Assembly (NCBI RefSeq): GCF_019145195.1
Contig: NZ_JAHSTW010000008.1
Span: 288,557-352,556 of the forward strand
Source of the DNA: Pseudomonas siliginis
GTDB taxonomy: Bacteria > Pseudomonadota > Gammaproteobacteria > Pseudomonadales > Pseudomonadaceae
Direction of reading: 5' to 3'
DNA: 64,000 bases
A model generated the notes under the pieces. That model did not search any database and was not told the DNA's origin. It was given only the letters and a program-made list of their open reading frames with translations. Shown here one piece after another: positions 26,853 through 35,813 of this stretch (positions are counted from its first letter, which is position 1; every line of letters starts with the position of its first letter). The position numbers and the translations under genes were made by a program.

Positions 26853-26870
26853 AGTGCACAAGTGTACATT
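26853..26870. promoter_or_regulatory. DesT/FabR-like operator upstream of fabAB
   Basis: AGTGCACA-AG-TGTACATT, an imperfect 8-2-8 palindrome of the form AGTGnACAnnTGTnCACT. DesT (Pseudomonas) and FabR (enterics) are TetR-type repressors of unsaturated fatty-acid genes with sites of this shape. The palindrome is visible; assignment to DesT is from family knowledge. Confidence 0.5.
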
Positions 26871-27001
26871 CATGTCCTTGGTGCTGTGACTTTCACCACA
26901 ACGCAATAGTCTATGAGTAGGCTGCCGGTTCGAGGCATGAATGCCTTGAACGGTCGGGAAGATCTGCCCCACCTGCCGCATGGGATTATTGAGGAGCTCG
27001 C

Positions 27002-27517
27002 ATGACCAAACAAAACGCCTTTACTCGGGAAGACCTGCTGCGCTGCAGTCGCGGTGAGCTGTTCGGCCCAGGTAACGCGCAACTGCCCGCCCCGAACATG
27101 CTGATGGTGGATCGCATCACCCATATCAGCGAAGAAGGCGGCAAGTACGGCAAAGGTGAATTGGTCGCCGAGCTGGATATCAACCCTGACCTGTGGTTCT
27201 TCGCCTGCCATTTCGAAGGCGATCCGGTGATGCCGGGCTGCCTGGGTCTGGATGCCATGTGGCAACTGGTCGGCTTCTTCCTGGGCTGGCAAGGCCTGCC
27301 GGGCCGCGGCCGTGCGCTGGGTTCGGGCGAGGTGAAATTCTTCGGTCAGGTGCTGCCGACCGCCAAGAAAGTCACTTACAACATTCATATCAAACGCGTC
27401 CTCAAGGGCAAGCTGAACATGGCCATCGCCGATGGTTCGGTCAGTGTCGACGGACGCGAAATCTACACCGCCGAAGGCCTGCGCGTCGGCGTGTTCACCT
27501 CCACTGAAAACTTCTAA
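27002..27517 (+). CDS. fabA: 3-hydroxydecanoyl-[ACP] dehydratase/isomerase
   Basis: 171 aa, family length. FabA dehydrates 3-hydroxydecanoyl-ACP and isomerises the product to the cis-3 form, the branch point to unsaturated fatty acids. Catalytic H70 lies in FFACHFEGDPVMPG and D84 in LGLDAMWQ, matching the E. coli enzyme. AGGAG is placed before the ATG. fabB follows after 11 nt, giving the usual fabAB operon. Confidence 0.97.
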   Translation: MTKQNAFTREDLLRCSRGELFGPGNAQLPAPNMLMVDRITHISEEGGKYGKGELVAELDINPDLWFFACHFEGDPVMPGCLGLDAMWQLVGFFLGWQGLPGRGRALGSGEVKFFGQVLPTAKKVTYNIHIKRVLKGKLNMAIADGSVSVDGREIYTAEGLRVGVFTSTENF

Positions 27518-27528
27518 GGGTTATTCGC

Positions 27529-28749
27529 ATGCGCCGCGTCGTTATCACTGGTCTGGGCATCGTTTCGTGCCTGGGCAATGACAAAGAGACCGTCTCCGCT
27601 AACCTGCGTGCAAGCCGCCCTGGCATCCGGTTCAACCCGGAATATGCTGAAATGGGTCTGCGTAGCCAGGTTTCCGGCTCCATCGACCTCAACCTTGAAG
27701 AGCTGATCGATCGCAAGATCTATCGCTTCGTCGGTCATGCAGCGGCTTACGCCTACCTGGCCATGAAAGACGCCATCACTGACTCCGGCCTGACCGAAGA
27801 GCAAGTGTCCAACCCGCGTACCGGCCTGATCGCTGGTTCCGGTGGTGCTTCCACGCTGAACCAGATGGAAGCGCTGGACATCCTGCGCGAGAAAGGCGTG
27901 AAGCGCGTTGGCCCGTACCGTGTAACGCGGACCATGAGCAGCACCGTTTCCGCTTGCCTGGCCACGCCGTTCAAGATCAAGGGCCTGAACTACTCCATCG
28001 CTTCTGCCTGCGCCACCAGTGCTCACTGCATCGGTACCGCCATGGAACAGATCCAGATGGGCAAGCAGGACATCGTCTTCGCCGGTGGCGGTGAAGAAGA
28101 GCACTGGAGCCAGTCGTTCCTGTTCGACGCGATGGGCGCTCTGTCCAGCAAGCGCAACGACACCCCGGAACAAGCTTCCCGCGCCTACGACAAGGACCGC
28201 GACGGTTTCGTCATCGCTGGCGGCGGCGGCATGGTTGTCGTCGAAGAGCTGGAACACGCTCTGGCCCGTGGCGCGAAGATCTACGCCGAGATCGTTGGCT
28301 ACGGCGCAACGTCCGATGGCTACGACATGGTTGCCCCGAGCGGCGAAGGCGCGATCCGCTGCATGCAGCAGGCGCTGTCCACCGTCGACACCCCGATCGA
28401 CTACCTGAACACCCACGGCACTTCGACTCCGGTCGGCGACGTTGCGGAAATGAAAGGTGTGCGTGAAGTGTTCGGCGACAAGGCTCCAGCGATCAGCTCG
28501 ACCAAGAGCCTGTCCGGTCACTCCCTGGGCGCCGCCGGCGTGCACGAAGCGATCTACTGCATGCTGATGATGGAAGGCAACTTCATCGCCGGCTCCGCCA
28601 ACATCGACGAGCTCGACCCGGAAGTGGCCGATCTGCCGGTGCTGACCAAGACCCGCGAGAACGCCACCATCAACACCGTGATGAGCAACAGCTTCGGCTT
28701 CGGCGGCACCAACGCCACGCTGGTACTGAAGCGCTGGGAAGGCAAGTAA
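27529..28749 (+). CDS. fabB: 3-oxoacyl-[ACP] synthase I
   Basis: 406 aa. The condensing triad is visible: C161 in SACATSAHC, H296 in NTHGTSTPVGD and H331 in SLSGHSLGAAG. FabB elongates the cis-3-decenoyl-ACP made by FabA and so completes unsaturated fatty-acid synthesis. Codon use is strongly biased to preferred codons, in line with high expression. A strong terminator ends the operon. Confidence 0.97.
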   Translation: MRRVVITGLGIVSCLGNDKETVSANLRASRPGIRFNPEYAEMGLRSQVSGSIDLNLEELIDRKIYRFVGHAAAYAYLAMKDAITDSGLTEEQVSNPRTGLIAGSGGASTLNQMEALDILREKGVKRVGPYRVTRTMSSTVSACLATPFKIKGLNYSIASACATSAHCIGTAMEQIQMGKQDIVFAGGGEEEHWSQSFLFDAMGALSSKRNDTPEQASRAYDKDRDGFVIAGGGGMVVVEELEHALARGAKIYAEIVGYGATSDGYDMVAPSGEGAIRCMQQALSTVDTPIDYLNTHGTSTPVGDVAEMKGVREVFGDKAPAISSTKSLSGHSLGAAGVHEAIYCMLMMEGNFIAGSANIDELDPEVADLPVLTKTRENATINTVMSNSFGFGGTNATLVLKRWEGK

Positions 28750-28773
28750 TTCCCCGCTGCTGAGCCGCACATG

Positions 28774-28807
28774 AAAACGCCCCGACTGGTTCGGGGCGTT
28801 TTTTTTG
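28774..28807 (+). terminator. Terminator of fabAB
   Basis: Stem AAAACGCCCCGA / TCGGGGCGTTTT with loop CTGGT and a long T run, 24 nt after the fabB stop. Confidence 0.93.
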
Positions 28808-28837
28808 CCTGAAAATTAGCTAGGACACCGCTGATCT

Positions 28838-28929
28838 CTGTGGGAGCTGGCTTGCCAGCGATAGCGGAGTGTCAGGCAACGGAGATGTTTGCTGTGCCGA
28901 CGTCATCGCTGGCAAGCCAGCTCCCACAG
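28838..28929. repeat. REP doublet, type B
   Basis: Inverted units CTGTGGGAGCTGGCTTGCCA and its complement around a 45-nt centre, between the fabAB terminator and the promoter of a small gene. Confidence 0.92.
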
Positions 28930-29015
28930 GGTTTCAGGGTGTTCTGGAGATGAAACTTCTGTCATGAAACTTACTACCCTGCGACCGAATGTCGCGGTTT
29001 ACGCGGCCTGCAGCT

Positions 29016-29036
29016 TTGTTGCGAAATCCGCAACAA
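29016..29036. promoter_or_regulatory. Perfect 8-bp inverted repeat upstream of the small gene
   Basis: TTGTTGCG, 5-nt centre AAATC, CGCAACAA. It may be an operator or an RNA hairpin. A TATAAC box (29081-29086) lies downstream, 51 nt before the small gene, and could be its -10 element; the -35 is weak. Confidence 0.45.
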
Positions 29037-29136
29037 CACCTTGCGCCAATTGGCAGTTTACTTAGCTGACTAACAAATCCTATAACAGAGTCCTGCACAC
29101 GCCTTGGTGCAGTAACTTGAGATCTGGAGCTAGCAG

Positions 29137-29325
29137 ATGACTGTAAAAGTAACTGAACGCGACGATTCACACATGTCCCACGAAGGCCTGGCCGCCGGCA
29201 TCCGTATCTGGGATGTGCATCAACAAGACTTGCTGGTCGGCATGTTCCACAACGAAATAGATGCCCATAACTACAAGGCCGAACTGGAAGTGCAGGAACA
29301 GCAACGAGAACTGAAGTCCGCCTGA
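29137..29325 (+). CDS. Small hypothetical protein
   Basis: 62 aa, acidic, no signal peptide or membrane helix. GGAG is placed 9-10 nt before the ATG. The middle reads GIRIWDVHQQDLLVGMFHNE and the C-terminus is a glutamine/glutamate-rich helix. It is a single-gene unit with its own promoter region and a terminator-like hairpin after it. Looks like a genuine pseudomonad small protein rather than a chance frame, but I do not recognise a family. Confidence 0.7.
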   Translation: MTVKVTERDDSHMSHEGLAAGIRIWDVHQQDLLVGMFHNEIDAHNYKAELEVQEQQRELKSA

Positions 29326-29350
29326 AACAACACAGCATTTGAAAACGACA

Positions 29351-29371
29351 AACCCCGCCATGAGCGGGGTT
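29351..29371. terminator. Bidirectional terminator between convergent genes
   Basis: AACCCCGC, loop CATGA, GCGGGGTT. On the minus strand a T-containing tail follows; it can serve both the small gene and the DUF2058 gene. Confidence 0.7.
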
Positions 29372-29393
29372 CGTCGGTGTTACGGCCGTGGAT

Positions 29394-29936
29394 TTACCAC
29401 ATCAGATCGTCAGGGATCTGGTACGCCGCGTACGGATCGTCCTCGGCGTTGACCTCTTCGGTCTGCACGTTGAGCTGGACAATGCGCTGCGGGTCGCGCT
29501 CCTGGATCTTCAGCGCCGCTTCACGGGGAATCACTTCATAGCCGCCATTGTGGTGCACGATCGCCAGCGAACCGCTGCTGAGCTTGTTGCGCATCAGCGT
29601 GTTGACCGAGATGCGCTTGACCTTCTTGTCGTCGACGAAGTTGTAGTAGTCCTCGGTGGTCAGCTTGGGCAGACGCGAGACTTCGATCAACTGCTTGACC
29701 TGCGCAGCGCGGGCCTTGGCCTCGGCCTTCTCCTGCTGCTGACGGTTAAGCTCCTGGTCGCGCTTGACCTTCTCGGCCATGGCTTCCTGGGCGGCGCGCT
29801 GCTGCGAATCGTCCAGCTCGGCCTGGCCTTTGTGGGCCAGGCGCTGTTGCTTCTGCTTGTCTTTGCTGACCTGCTTGGCCTGCTTTTGGTTGACCAGGCC
29901 TGCTTTGAGCAACTGGTCGCGAAGGGAAAGGCTCAT
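29394..29936 (-). CDS. DUF2058 (YaiL-type) protein
   Basis: 180 aa from ATG 29936 with GTGAG upstream. The N-terminus SLRDQLLKAGLVNQKQAKQ and a long highly charged Lys/Gln/Ala helix (about 20-105, probably coiled coil) followed by a compact domain ending NAEDDPYAAYQIPDDLMW are typical of DUF2058. Cytosolic, possibly nucleic-acid binding given the basic helix, but function is not established. It lies 26 nt after mazG. Confidence 0.88.
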   Translation of the reverse strand: MSLSLRDQLLKAGLVNQKQAKQVSKDKQKQQRLAHKGQAELDDSQQRAAQEAMAEKVKRDQELNRQQQEKAEAKARAAQVKQLIEVSRLPKLTTEDYYNFVDDKKVKRISVNTLMRNKLSSGSLAIVHHNGGYEVIPREAALKIQERDPQRIVQLNVQTEEVNAEDDPYAAYQIPDDLMW

Positions 29937-29962
29937 CAATGCTTACTCACTTGGGCAACGGC

Positions 29963-30799
29963 TCAGCCGCAGCTGGGCTCATTCTTTTCCTGGCGTTTGG
30001 CTTCGCCCCACAGGGCGTCCAACTCTTCGAGGGTGCAATCTTCCATGGGACGGTGGGTGTCGCGCAATGCCTGTTCGATAAAACGGAAACGTCTTTCAAA
30101 CTTGCCGTTGGCGCCGCGCAGGGCGGTTTCCGGATCGACCTTCAGATGCCGGGCCAGATTGACCACGGAAAACAGCAGATCGCCGATCTCGTCGGCCACC
30201 GCCACCGGATCGTTTTCGGACATGGCTTCGAGCACTTCATCGAGCTCTTCGCGGACCTTGTCGAGGACCGGCAAGGCATCCGGCCAGTCGAAACCGACCT
30301 GCCCGGCGCGCTTCTGCAGCTTGGCTGAGCGCGACAGTGCCGGCAACGTGGCCGGCACATCATCAAGCAAGGACAACTGCTCGGGCGCTGAGGCTTTCTC
30401 GGCGCGCTCTTCGGCCTTGATCTCTTCCCAGCGCTGCTTGACCTGTTCTTCGCTCAAGCGGGGTACGTCGAGCGGCGCGTACAGGTCGCCCGTCGGGAAC
30501 ACATGCGGATGACGACGGATCAGTTTACGCGTGATGCTGTCGATCACCCCGGCGAATTCGAACCGCCCTTCTTCCTTGGCCAACTGGCTGTAATACACCA
30601 CCTGAAACAACAGATCACCCAACTCGCCCTGCAAGTGATCGAGATCGCCACGCTCGATGGCATCGGCCACTTCATAGGCTTCTTCGAGGGTGTGCGGGAC
30701 GATGGTCGCGTAGGTTTGCTTGATGTCCCACGGACAACCGAACTGCGGATCTCGCAGGCGGGACATCAGGTGGAGCAGGTCTTCGAGTGAATACATCAT
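29963..30799 (-). CDS. mazG: Nucleoside triphosphate pyrophosphohydrolase
   Basis: 278 aa. Two MazG domains: N-terminal EEAYEVADAIERGD with GELGDLLFQVVYY, and C-terminal EELDEVLEAMSEND with DEIGDLLFSVVNLARHL; the ExxE and ExxD metal motifs are intact in both. It hydrolyses (d)NTPs to monophosphates, and in E. coli limits ppGpp effects. Two consecutive ATGs (30799 and 30796) are possible starts. It is downstream of relA in the same orientation, but a REP doublet lies between. Confidence 0.94.
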   Translation of the reverse strand: MMYSLEDLLHLMSRLRDPQFGCPWDIKQTYATIVPHTLEEAYEVADAIERGDLDHLQGELGDLLFQVVYYSQLAKEEGRFEFAGVIDSITRKLIRRHPHVFPTGDLYAPLDVPRLSEEQVKQRWEEIKAEERAEKASAPEQLSLLDDVPATLPALSRSAKLQKRAGQVGFDWPDALPVLDKVREELDEVLEAMSENDPVAVADEIGDLLFSVVNLARHLKVDPETALRGANGKFERRFRFIEQALRDTHRPMEDCTLEELDALWGEAKRQEKNEPSCG

Positions 30800-30821
30800 T
30801 TATCAGGCTCACCACAAAATC

Positions 30822-30909
30822 CTGTGGGAGCTGGCTTGCCAGCGATTGCATCACCTCGACTCTCCTGAGAGACCGAGTTGTCTGCATCGCTGGCAAGCCA
30901 GCTCCCACA
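30822..30909. repeat. REP doublet, type B, between relA and mazG
   Basis: Inverted units TGTGGGAGCTGGCTTGCCAG and complement. Because both flanking genes are read on the minus strand, the hairpin would form in a relA-mazG transcript. Confidence 0.92.
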
Positions 30910-30926
30910 TGGGATCAGAGTCATCT

Positions 30927-33170
30927 TCACGGGGTACGGTTACGCCGGGTTTCGATGATGTTCGGCAGTTGCGAAATCCGCCCCAGCAGCCGTCCCAGCG
31001 CATCCAGTCCGGGGATCTCGATGGTCAGCGACATCAGCGCAGTGTTGTCTTCCTTGTTCGAGCGGGTGTTGACCGCCAGCACGTTGATGCGCTCGTTGAG
31101 CAGCACCTGCGAGACGTCACGCAGCAGGCCGGAACGGTCGTAGGCGCGGATGATGATGTCCACCGGATAGGTGAGCACCGGCACCGGCCCCCAGCTGACC
31201 TGAATGATCCGCTCCGGCTCGCGCCCGCCCAGTTGCAGCACCGAGGCGCAGTCCTGGCGGTGAATGCTCACGCCCCGGCCCTGAGTGATGTAACCGACAA
31301 TCGCATCGCCCGGCAGCGGCTGGCAGCAGCCGGCCATCTGCGTCATCAGGTTGCCGACGCCCTGGATCTGGATATCGCCGCGCTTGCCAGGTTTGTAACC
31401 GGTAGCCTTGCGCGGGATCAGTTCCAGTTGCTCGTTGCCGCGCTCCGGCTCGACCAGTTGCTGCGCAAGGTTGACCAGATGCGCCTGACGCAGGTCGCCG
31501 GCACCGAGGGCGGCGAACATGTCTTCGGCGGTTTTCATGTTGGCTTTTTCGGCCAGCTTGTCGAAATCCACCGCCGGCAGGCCGAGGCGATTGAGTTCGC
31601 GCTCGATCAGGGTTTTACCGGCCGCAACGTTCTGATCGCGAGCCTGCAATTTGAACCAGTGAACGATCTTCGCCCGCGCCCGCGAGGTGGTGACGTAACC
31701 GAGGTTCGGGTTCAGCCAGTCGCGGCTCGGCGTGCCGTGCTTGCTGGTGATGATCTCGACCTGCTCGCCGGTCTGCAGGCTGTAGTTCAGCGGCACGATA
31801 CGGCCGTTGATCTTCGCGCCCCGGCAGTTGTGGCCGATTTCGGTGTGTACCCGATAGGCGAAATCCAGCGGCGTTGCGCCTTTCGGCAAGTCGATGGCGT
31901 GACCGTCGGGAGTGAAGATGTAGACCCGATCGGGCTCGATATCGACGCGCAGCTGCTCGGCCAGACCGCCGATGTCACCCAGTTCTTCGTGCCATTCGAG
32001 CACCTGACGCAGCCAGGAGATTTTCTCTTCGTAATGGTTCGAGCCGGATTTGACGTCGGTGCCCTTGTAGCGCCAGTGCGCGCAGACGCCAAGTTCGGCT
32101 TCTTCGTGCATGGAGTGGGTGCGGATCTGCACCTCGAGGACCTTGCCTTCCGGGCCGATCACCGCCGTGTGGAGCGAGCGGTAGCCGTTCTCTTTCGGGT
32201 TGGCGATGTAGTCGTCGAATTCTTTCGGGATGTGCCGCCACAGGGTGTGGACGATACCGAGCGCGGTGTAGCAGTCGCGCATTTCCGGCACCAGCACGCG
32301 CACGGCGCGAACGTCGTAGATCTGGCTGAATTCCAGACCCTTGCGCTGCATTTTGCGCCAGATCGAGTAGATGTGTTTCGCCCGGCCGCTGATGTCGGCA
32401 TCGACACCAGTGGCCTGCAGTTCGTCCTTGAGCTGGGTCATCACGTCGCTGATGAAACGCTCGCGGTCCAGCCGCCGCTCGTGGAGCAACTTGGCGATCT
32501 GCTTGTATTGATCGGGTTCCAGATAACGGAAGGACAAGTCCTCCAGTTCCCATTTGATATGACCGATGCCGAGGCGATGGGCCAGCGGCGCATAGATGTC
32601 GAAGACTTCGCGAGCGACGCGGTTGCGCTTTTCATCGTCGGCGGTTTTCACCGCACGGATGGCGCAGGTGCGTTCGGCCAGTTTGATCAGCGCAACGCGT
32701 ACGTCATCGACCATGGCCACGAGCATTTTGCGCAGGTTCTCGACCTGCCCTTGCGTGCCCATGACCATCGATTGCCGTGGGCTGAGACTGGCGCTGATGG
32801 CCGCCATGCGCTGCACGCCGTCGATCAGCTTGGCCACCACCGGACCGAAGCGCTGGCCGATAGCCGCCAGCTCGATCTGGCCTTCGCGCACGCCGCGATA
32901 CAAAACGGCGGCGACCAGCGAATCCTGGTCGAGCTTGAGGTCGGCGAGGATCTCGGCGATCTCAAGGCCAGTGCTGAAACTGCCGGAGCCTTCGGCCCAG
33001 AGGTTCTTCTTCGCATTGGACTGCTGTTCGGCCTCGCGAGCGAACTCGCAGGCTTCTTTCAAGGCCTCGCGATCCAGTGCCAGATCGACACTGACCGCGT
33101 GATCGAGCCAGGCCTCGAGATTGATACTGCCGTCGGTGTTGATCGGCTGGTGTGCTCTCACCTGTACCAT
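30927..33170 (-). CDS. relA: GTP pyrophosphokinase (stringent-response synthetase)
   Basis: 747 aa. The N-terminal hydrolase-like domain has lost its HD pair (YRGVREGQIE where HD would be), so this is the synthetase RelA and not SpoT. Synthetase domain includes GRAKHIYSIWRKMQRKG and ENGYRSLHTAVIGPEGK; then TGS (VYIFTPDGHAIDLPKGATPLDFAY) and a C-terminal ACT domain. It makes (p)ppGpp on ribosomes carrying uncharged tRNA. ATG 33170 fits the family start. Order relA-rlmD-cysM is conserved in Pseudomonas. Confidence 0.97.
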   Translation of the reverse strand: MVQVRAHQPINTDGSINLEAWLDHAVSVDLALDREALKEACEFAREAEQQSNAKKNLWAEGSGSFSTGLEIAEILADLKLDQDSLVAAVLYRGVREGQIELAAIGQRFGPVVAKLIDGVQRMAAISASLSPRQSMVMGTQGQVENLRKMLVAMVDDVRVALIKLAERTCAIRAVKTADDEKRNRVAREVFDIYAPLAHRLGIGHIKWELEDLSFRYLEPDQYKQIAKLLHERRLDRERFISDVMTQLKDELQATGVDADISGRAKHIYSIWRKMQRKGLEFSQIYDVRAVRVLVPEMRDCYTALGIVHTLWRHIPKEFDDYIANPKENGYRSLHTAVIGPEGKVLEVQIRTHSMHEEAELGVCAHWRYKGTDVKSGSNHYEEKISWLRQVLEWHEELGDIGGLAEQLRVDIEPDRVYIFTPDGHAIDLPKGATPLDFAYRVHTEIGHNCRGAKINGRIVPLNYSLQTGEQVEIITSKHGTPSRDWLNPNLGYVTTSRARAKIVHWFKLQARDQNVAAGKTLIERELNRLGLPAVDFDKLAEKANMKTAEDMFAALGAGDLRQAHLVNLAQQLVEPERGNEQLELIPRKATGYKPGKRGDIQIQGVGNLMTQMAGCCQPLPGDAIVGYITQGRGVSIHRQDCASVLQLGGREPERIIQVSWGPVPVLTYPVDIIIRAYDRSGLLRDVSQVLLNERINVLAVNTRSNKEDNTALMSLTIEIPGLDALGRLLGRISQLPNIIETRRNRTP

Positions 33171-33271
33171 GCTGCTTTACCTTCCCTACGACGCAGATTC
33201 AATGCGTCAAATCGCTGATCCTCAGTGTCCGTTCGCGCTCGCGGGGCTCAGGCGAGCGCTGCGCGGACAGA

Positions 33272-34648
33272 TCAGACGGATTCAGACGAGCCGTCCTGGC
33301 TCGCTTCAAATAACGCCATGGCCTCGACATGTGCCGTCTGAGGAAACATATCGAGAATCCCGGCACGTTTTAACCGGTAGCCCTGCTTGATCAATTCCTG
33401 CGTGTCGCGCGCCAGCGTGGCCGGGTTGCACGACACATATACCAACCGCTTGGCACCCAGGGTCGCGAGCTTGCGCACCACCTCGAAAGCACCGTCACGC
33501 GGTGGGTCCAAGAGTACCGCAGAAAAGCCGTTTCCGATCCACTGGGCATCGCTCAAAGGCTGGGATAAATCGGCTTGAAAAAACTTTGTGTTATGCAAAT
33601 TGTTACTGACAGCGTTGGCAGCGGCTCGCTCGACCATGGTCTGCACACCCTCCACCGCCACCACTTCACGGACGCTTTTGGCCAGCGGTAGCGCAAAATT
33701 TCCCAACCCGCAAAACAGGTCGAGCACGCGTTCTTCAGCCGTCGGTTTAAGCCAGTCCAGCGCCTGAGCGATCATCGCTTCGTTGACCCCGGCGTTGACC
33801 TGAACGAAGTCACCCGGCCGATAAGCCAGCTCGAGATCCCACTGTTCCAGGCGATAGCCGAGGCTCTGACCGGCTTCGACCGGTTGCGGTTCACCTTCGC
33901 CATGCAGCCACAACTGCGCTTCATGGAACTGGCAGAAATCCTTGAGAATGCTCAGATCCGCTTCGGACAACGGCGCCATGTGCCGCAGCAATACCGCCAG
34001 AGATGAGCCGCTGAACAACTCGACATGGCCCAGCGCCTGCGGTTTGCTCAAGCGCCGCAGCATCTCCGGCAAGCGAGTCATGATCGGCTGCAAGGGCTGT
34101 ACCAGCACCGGGCATTCGCTGATCGCGACGATGTCCTGACTGCCGGCAGCGCGGAAACCCACTTCGAGTTTTTTTGCCTTCATGTCCCAGCGCACGGCGA
34201 TGCGCGCGCGCCGACGGTAACCGAATTCCGGGCCGGTCAGCGGCGCTGCCCACTCCTCAGGTTCGACACCGGCCACGCGCGACAATTGCTCGGCGAGCAT
34301 GCGCTGTTTCAGGGCGAGCTGTTCGTCGTGGGGCAAGTGCTGAACGCTGCAACCGCCACAGCGGCCAAAGTGCGGGCATGCTGCAGGGCGCCGCAACTCG
34401 CTGGCCTTGAACACGCGTTCGGTGCGCGCCTCGACCACTTTGCCGTGGGCGCCGAGCACCCGCGCTTCGACCTCTTCACCGGCAAGGGCGCCGAGGACGA
34501 ACCAGGTTTTGCCTTCGAAAAACGCGATACCGCGACCGTCATTGGCCAGGCGCTCGATACTCAAGCGCTGCTTTTTGCCGGTAGGGATCTGTGGCGCCTT
34601 GCTGCCGCCGGTGGGCTGGAAGCGCAGGCCTCTCTCGTGTTTGGCCAT
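33272..34648 (-). CDS. rlmD: 23S rRNA (uracil-1939-C5) methyltransferase
   Basis: 458 aa. TRAM domain at the N-terminus, iron-sulfur cysteines CPHFGRCGGC plus a later CPVL, SAM motif VLDLFCGLGNFALPLA and catalytic loop VYVSCNPATLARD containing the nucleophilic cysteine. It transfers a methyl group to U1939 of 23S rRNA. ATG shares a base with the cysM stop (TGATG), so translation is coupled. Confidence 0.96.
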   Translation of the reverse strand: MAKHERGLRFQPTGGSKAPQIPTGKKQRLSIERLANDGRGIAFFEGKTWFVLGALAGEEVEARVLGAHGKVVEARTERVFKASELRRPAACPHFGRCGGCSVQHLPHDEQLALKQRMLAEQLSRVAGVEPEEWAAPLTGPEFGYRRRARIAVRWDMKAKKLEVGFRAAGSQDIVAISECPVLVQPLQPIMTRLPEMLRRLSKPQALGHVELFSGSSLAVLLRHMAPLSEADLSILKDFCQFHEAQLWLHGEGEPQPVEAGQSLGYRLEQWDLELAYRPGDFVQVNAGVNEAMIAQALDWLKPTAEERVLDLFCGLGNFALPLAKSVREVVAVEGVQTMVERAAANAVSNNLHNTKFFQADLSQPLSDAQWIGNGFSAVLLDPPRDGAFEVVRKLATLGAKRLVYVSCNPATLARDTQELIKQGYRLKRAGILDMFPQTAHVEAMALFEASQDGSSESV

Positions 34649-35550
34649 CAGTTCGGCGCGTCGAAAATGCCGGTCGACAGGTAACGGTCGCCACGGTCGC
34701 AGATGATCGCGACGATCACCGCGTTTTCAACTTCTTTGGACAAGCGCAGCATCGCTGCCACCGCACCGCCCGAGGACACGCCGCAGAAGATGCCTTCTTC
34801 GCGGGCCAGACGCCGCGTAACGTCTTCGGCTTCGCTTTGCGCCATGTCGACGATGCGGTCGACGCGGTCAGCCTGATAGATCTTCGGCAGGTATTCCTGC
34901 GGCCAGCGGCGGATGCCGGGAATGGCCGAGCCTTCCATCGGTTGCAGGCCGACGATCTGTACGCTGTCGCTCTGCTCTTTGAGGTAGCGCGACACGCCCA
35001 TGATGGTGCCGGTGGTGCCCATCGAACTGACGAAATGGGTGATGCTGCCCTGGGTCTGACGCCAGATTTCCGGGCCGGTGGTGGTGTAGTGCGCTTCGGG
35101 GTTGTCGCCATTGGCGAACTGGTCGAGCACCTTGCCACGGCCTTCGGCTTCCATACGCTGGGCCAGATCCCGGGCGCCTTCCATACCCTCTTCCTGAGTC
35201 ACCAGAATCAGCTCGGCGCCATACGCGGTCATCGCCGCTTTACGCTCGGCGCTGGAGTTGTCCGGCATGATCAGGATCATCTTGTAACCCTTGATCGCAG
35301 CGGCCATCGCCAGCGCGATACCGGTGTTGCCGGAGGTCGCCTCGATCAGCGTATCGCCGGGATTGATCTGCCCGCGCAACTCGGCGCGAGTGATCATCGA
35401 CAACGCCGGACGGTCCTTGACCGAACCTGCCGGGTTGTTCCCTTCGAGCTTGAGCAAAAGGGTGTTGCTGGTGGCGCCGGGCAGGCGCTGCAAACGCACC
35501 AGCGGCGTGTTGCCGACGCAATCGGCGATGGTTGGGTACTGCAGGGTCAT
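34648..35550 (-). CDS. cysM: Cysteine synthase B
   Basis: 300 aa from ATG 35550 (MTLQYPTIADCVGNTPLVRL). PLP lysine K45 in NPAGSVKDR, SGNTGIALA asparagine loop and the GTTGTI phosphate loop are present. It makes cysteine from O-acetylserine and sulfide or thiosulfate. The ribosome-binding site is weak (GGAT). In this genus it lies beside relA/rlmD, as here. Confidence 0.96.
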   Translation of the reverse strand: MTLQYPTIADCVGNTPLVRLQRLPGATSNTLLLKLEGNNPAGSVKDRPALSMITRAELRGQINPGDTLIEATSGNTGIALAMAAAIKGYKMILIMPDNSSAERKAAMTAYGAELILVTQEEGMEGARDLAQRMEAEGRGKVLDQFANGDNPEAHYTTTGPEIWRQTQGSITHFVSSMGTTGTIMGVSRYLKEQSDSVQIVGLQPMEGSAIPGIRRWPQEYLPKIYQADRVDRIVDMAQSEAEDVTRRLAREEGIFCGVSSGGAVAAMLRLSKEVENAVIVAIICDRGDRYLSTGIFDAPN

Positions 35551-35721
35551 GGCGTATTCGCAATCCAGACGTGCGGGGGCGCCTATCATACCGGCAAACC
35601 CGCGCAGGCCATATCACGCAAAGTGCGGTGCTTATGGTTTATGGGAATAAGGGACAACAGTCCAACCAGTGGTGAGACATTTAAGTTCGCCAGACTTCAT
35701 CTGCAGCGATGCGGATGGCCT

Positions 35722-35813
35722 CATCGCTGGCAAGCCAGCTCCCACAGAGACCGAGTCTTCACACGATTTGTGTTTGGCAGAAACTCCCTGTGGGAGCTGG
35801 CTTGCCAGCGATA
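35722..35813. repeat. REP doublet, type B, one arm inside a kinase gene
   Basis: Inverted units: core GCTGGCAAGCCAGC at about 35725-35742 and the complementary unit at about 35787-35813. The second unit lies within the 3' end of the PirS-like reading frame and encodes its tail. Confidence 0.92.
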
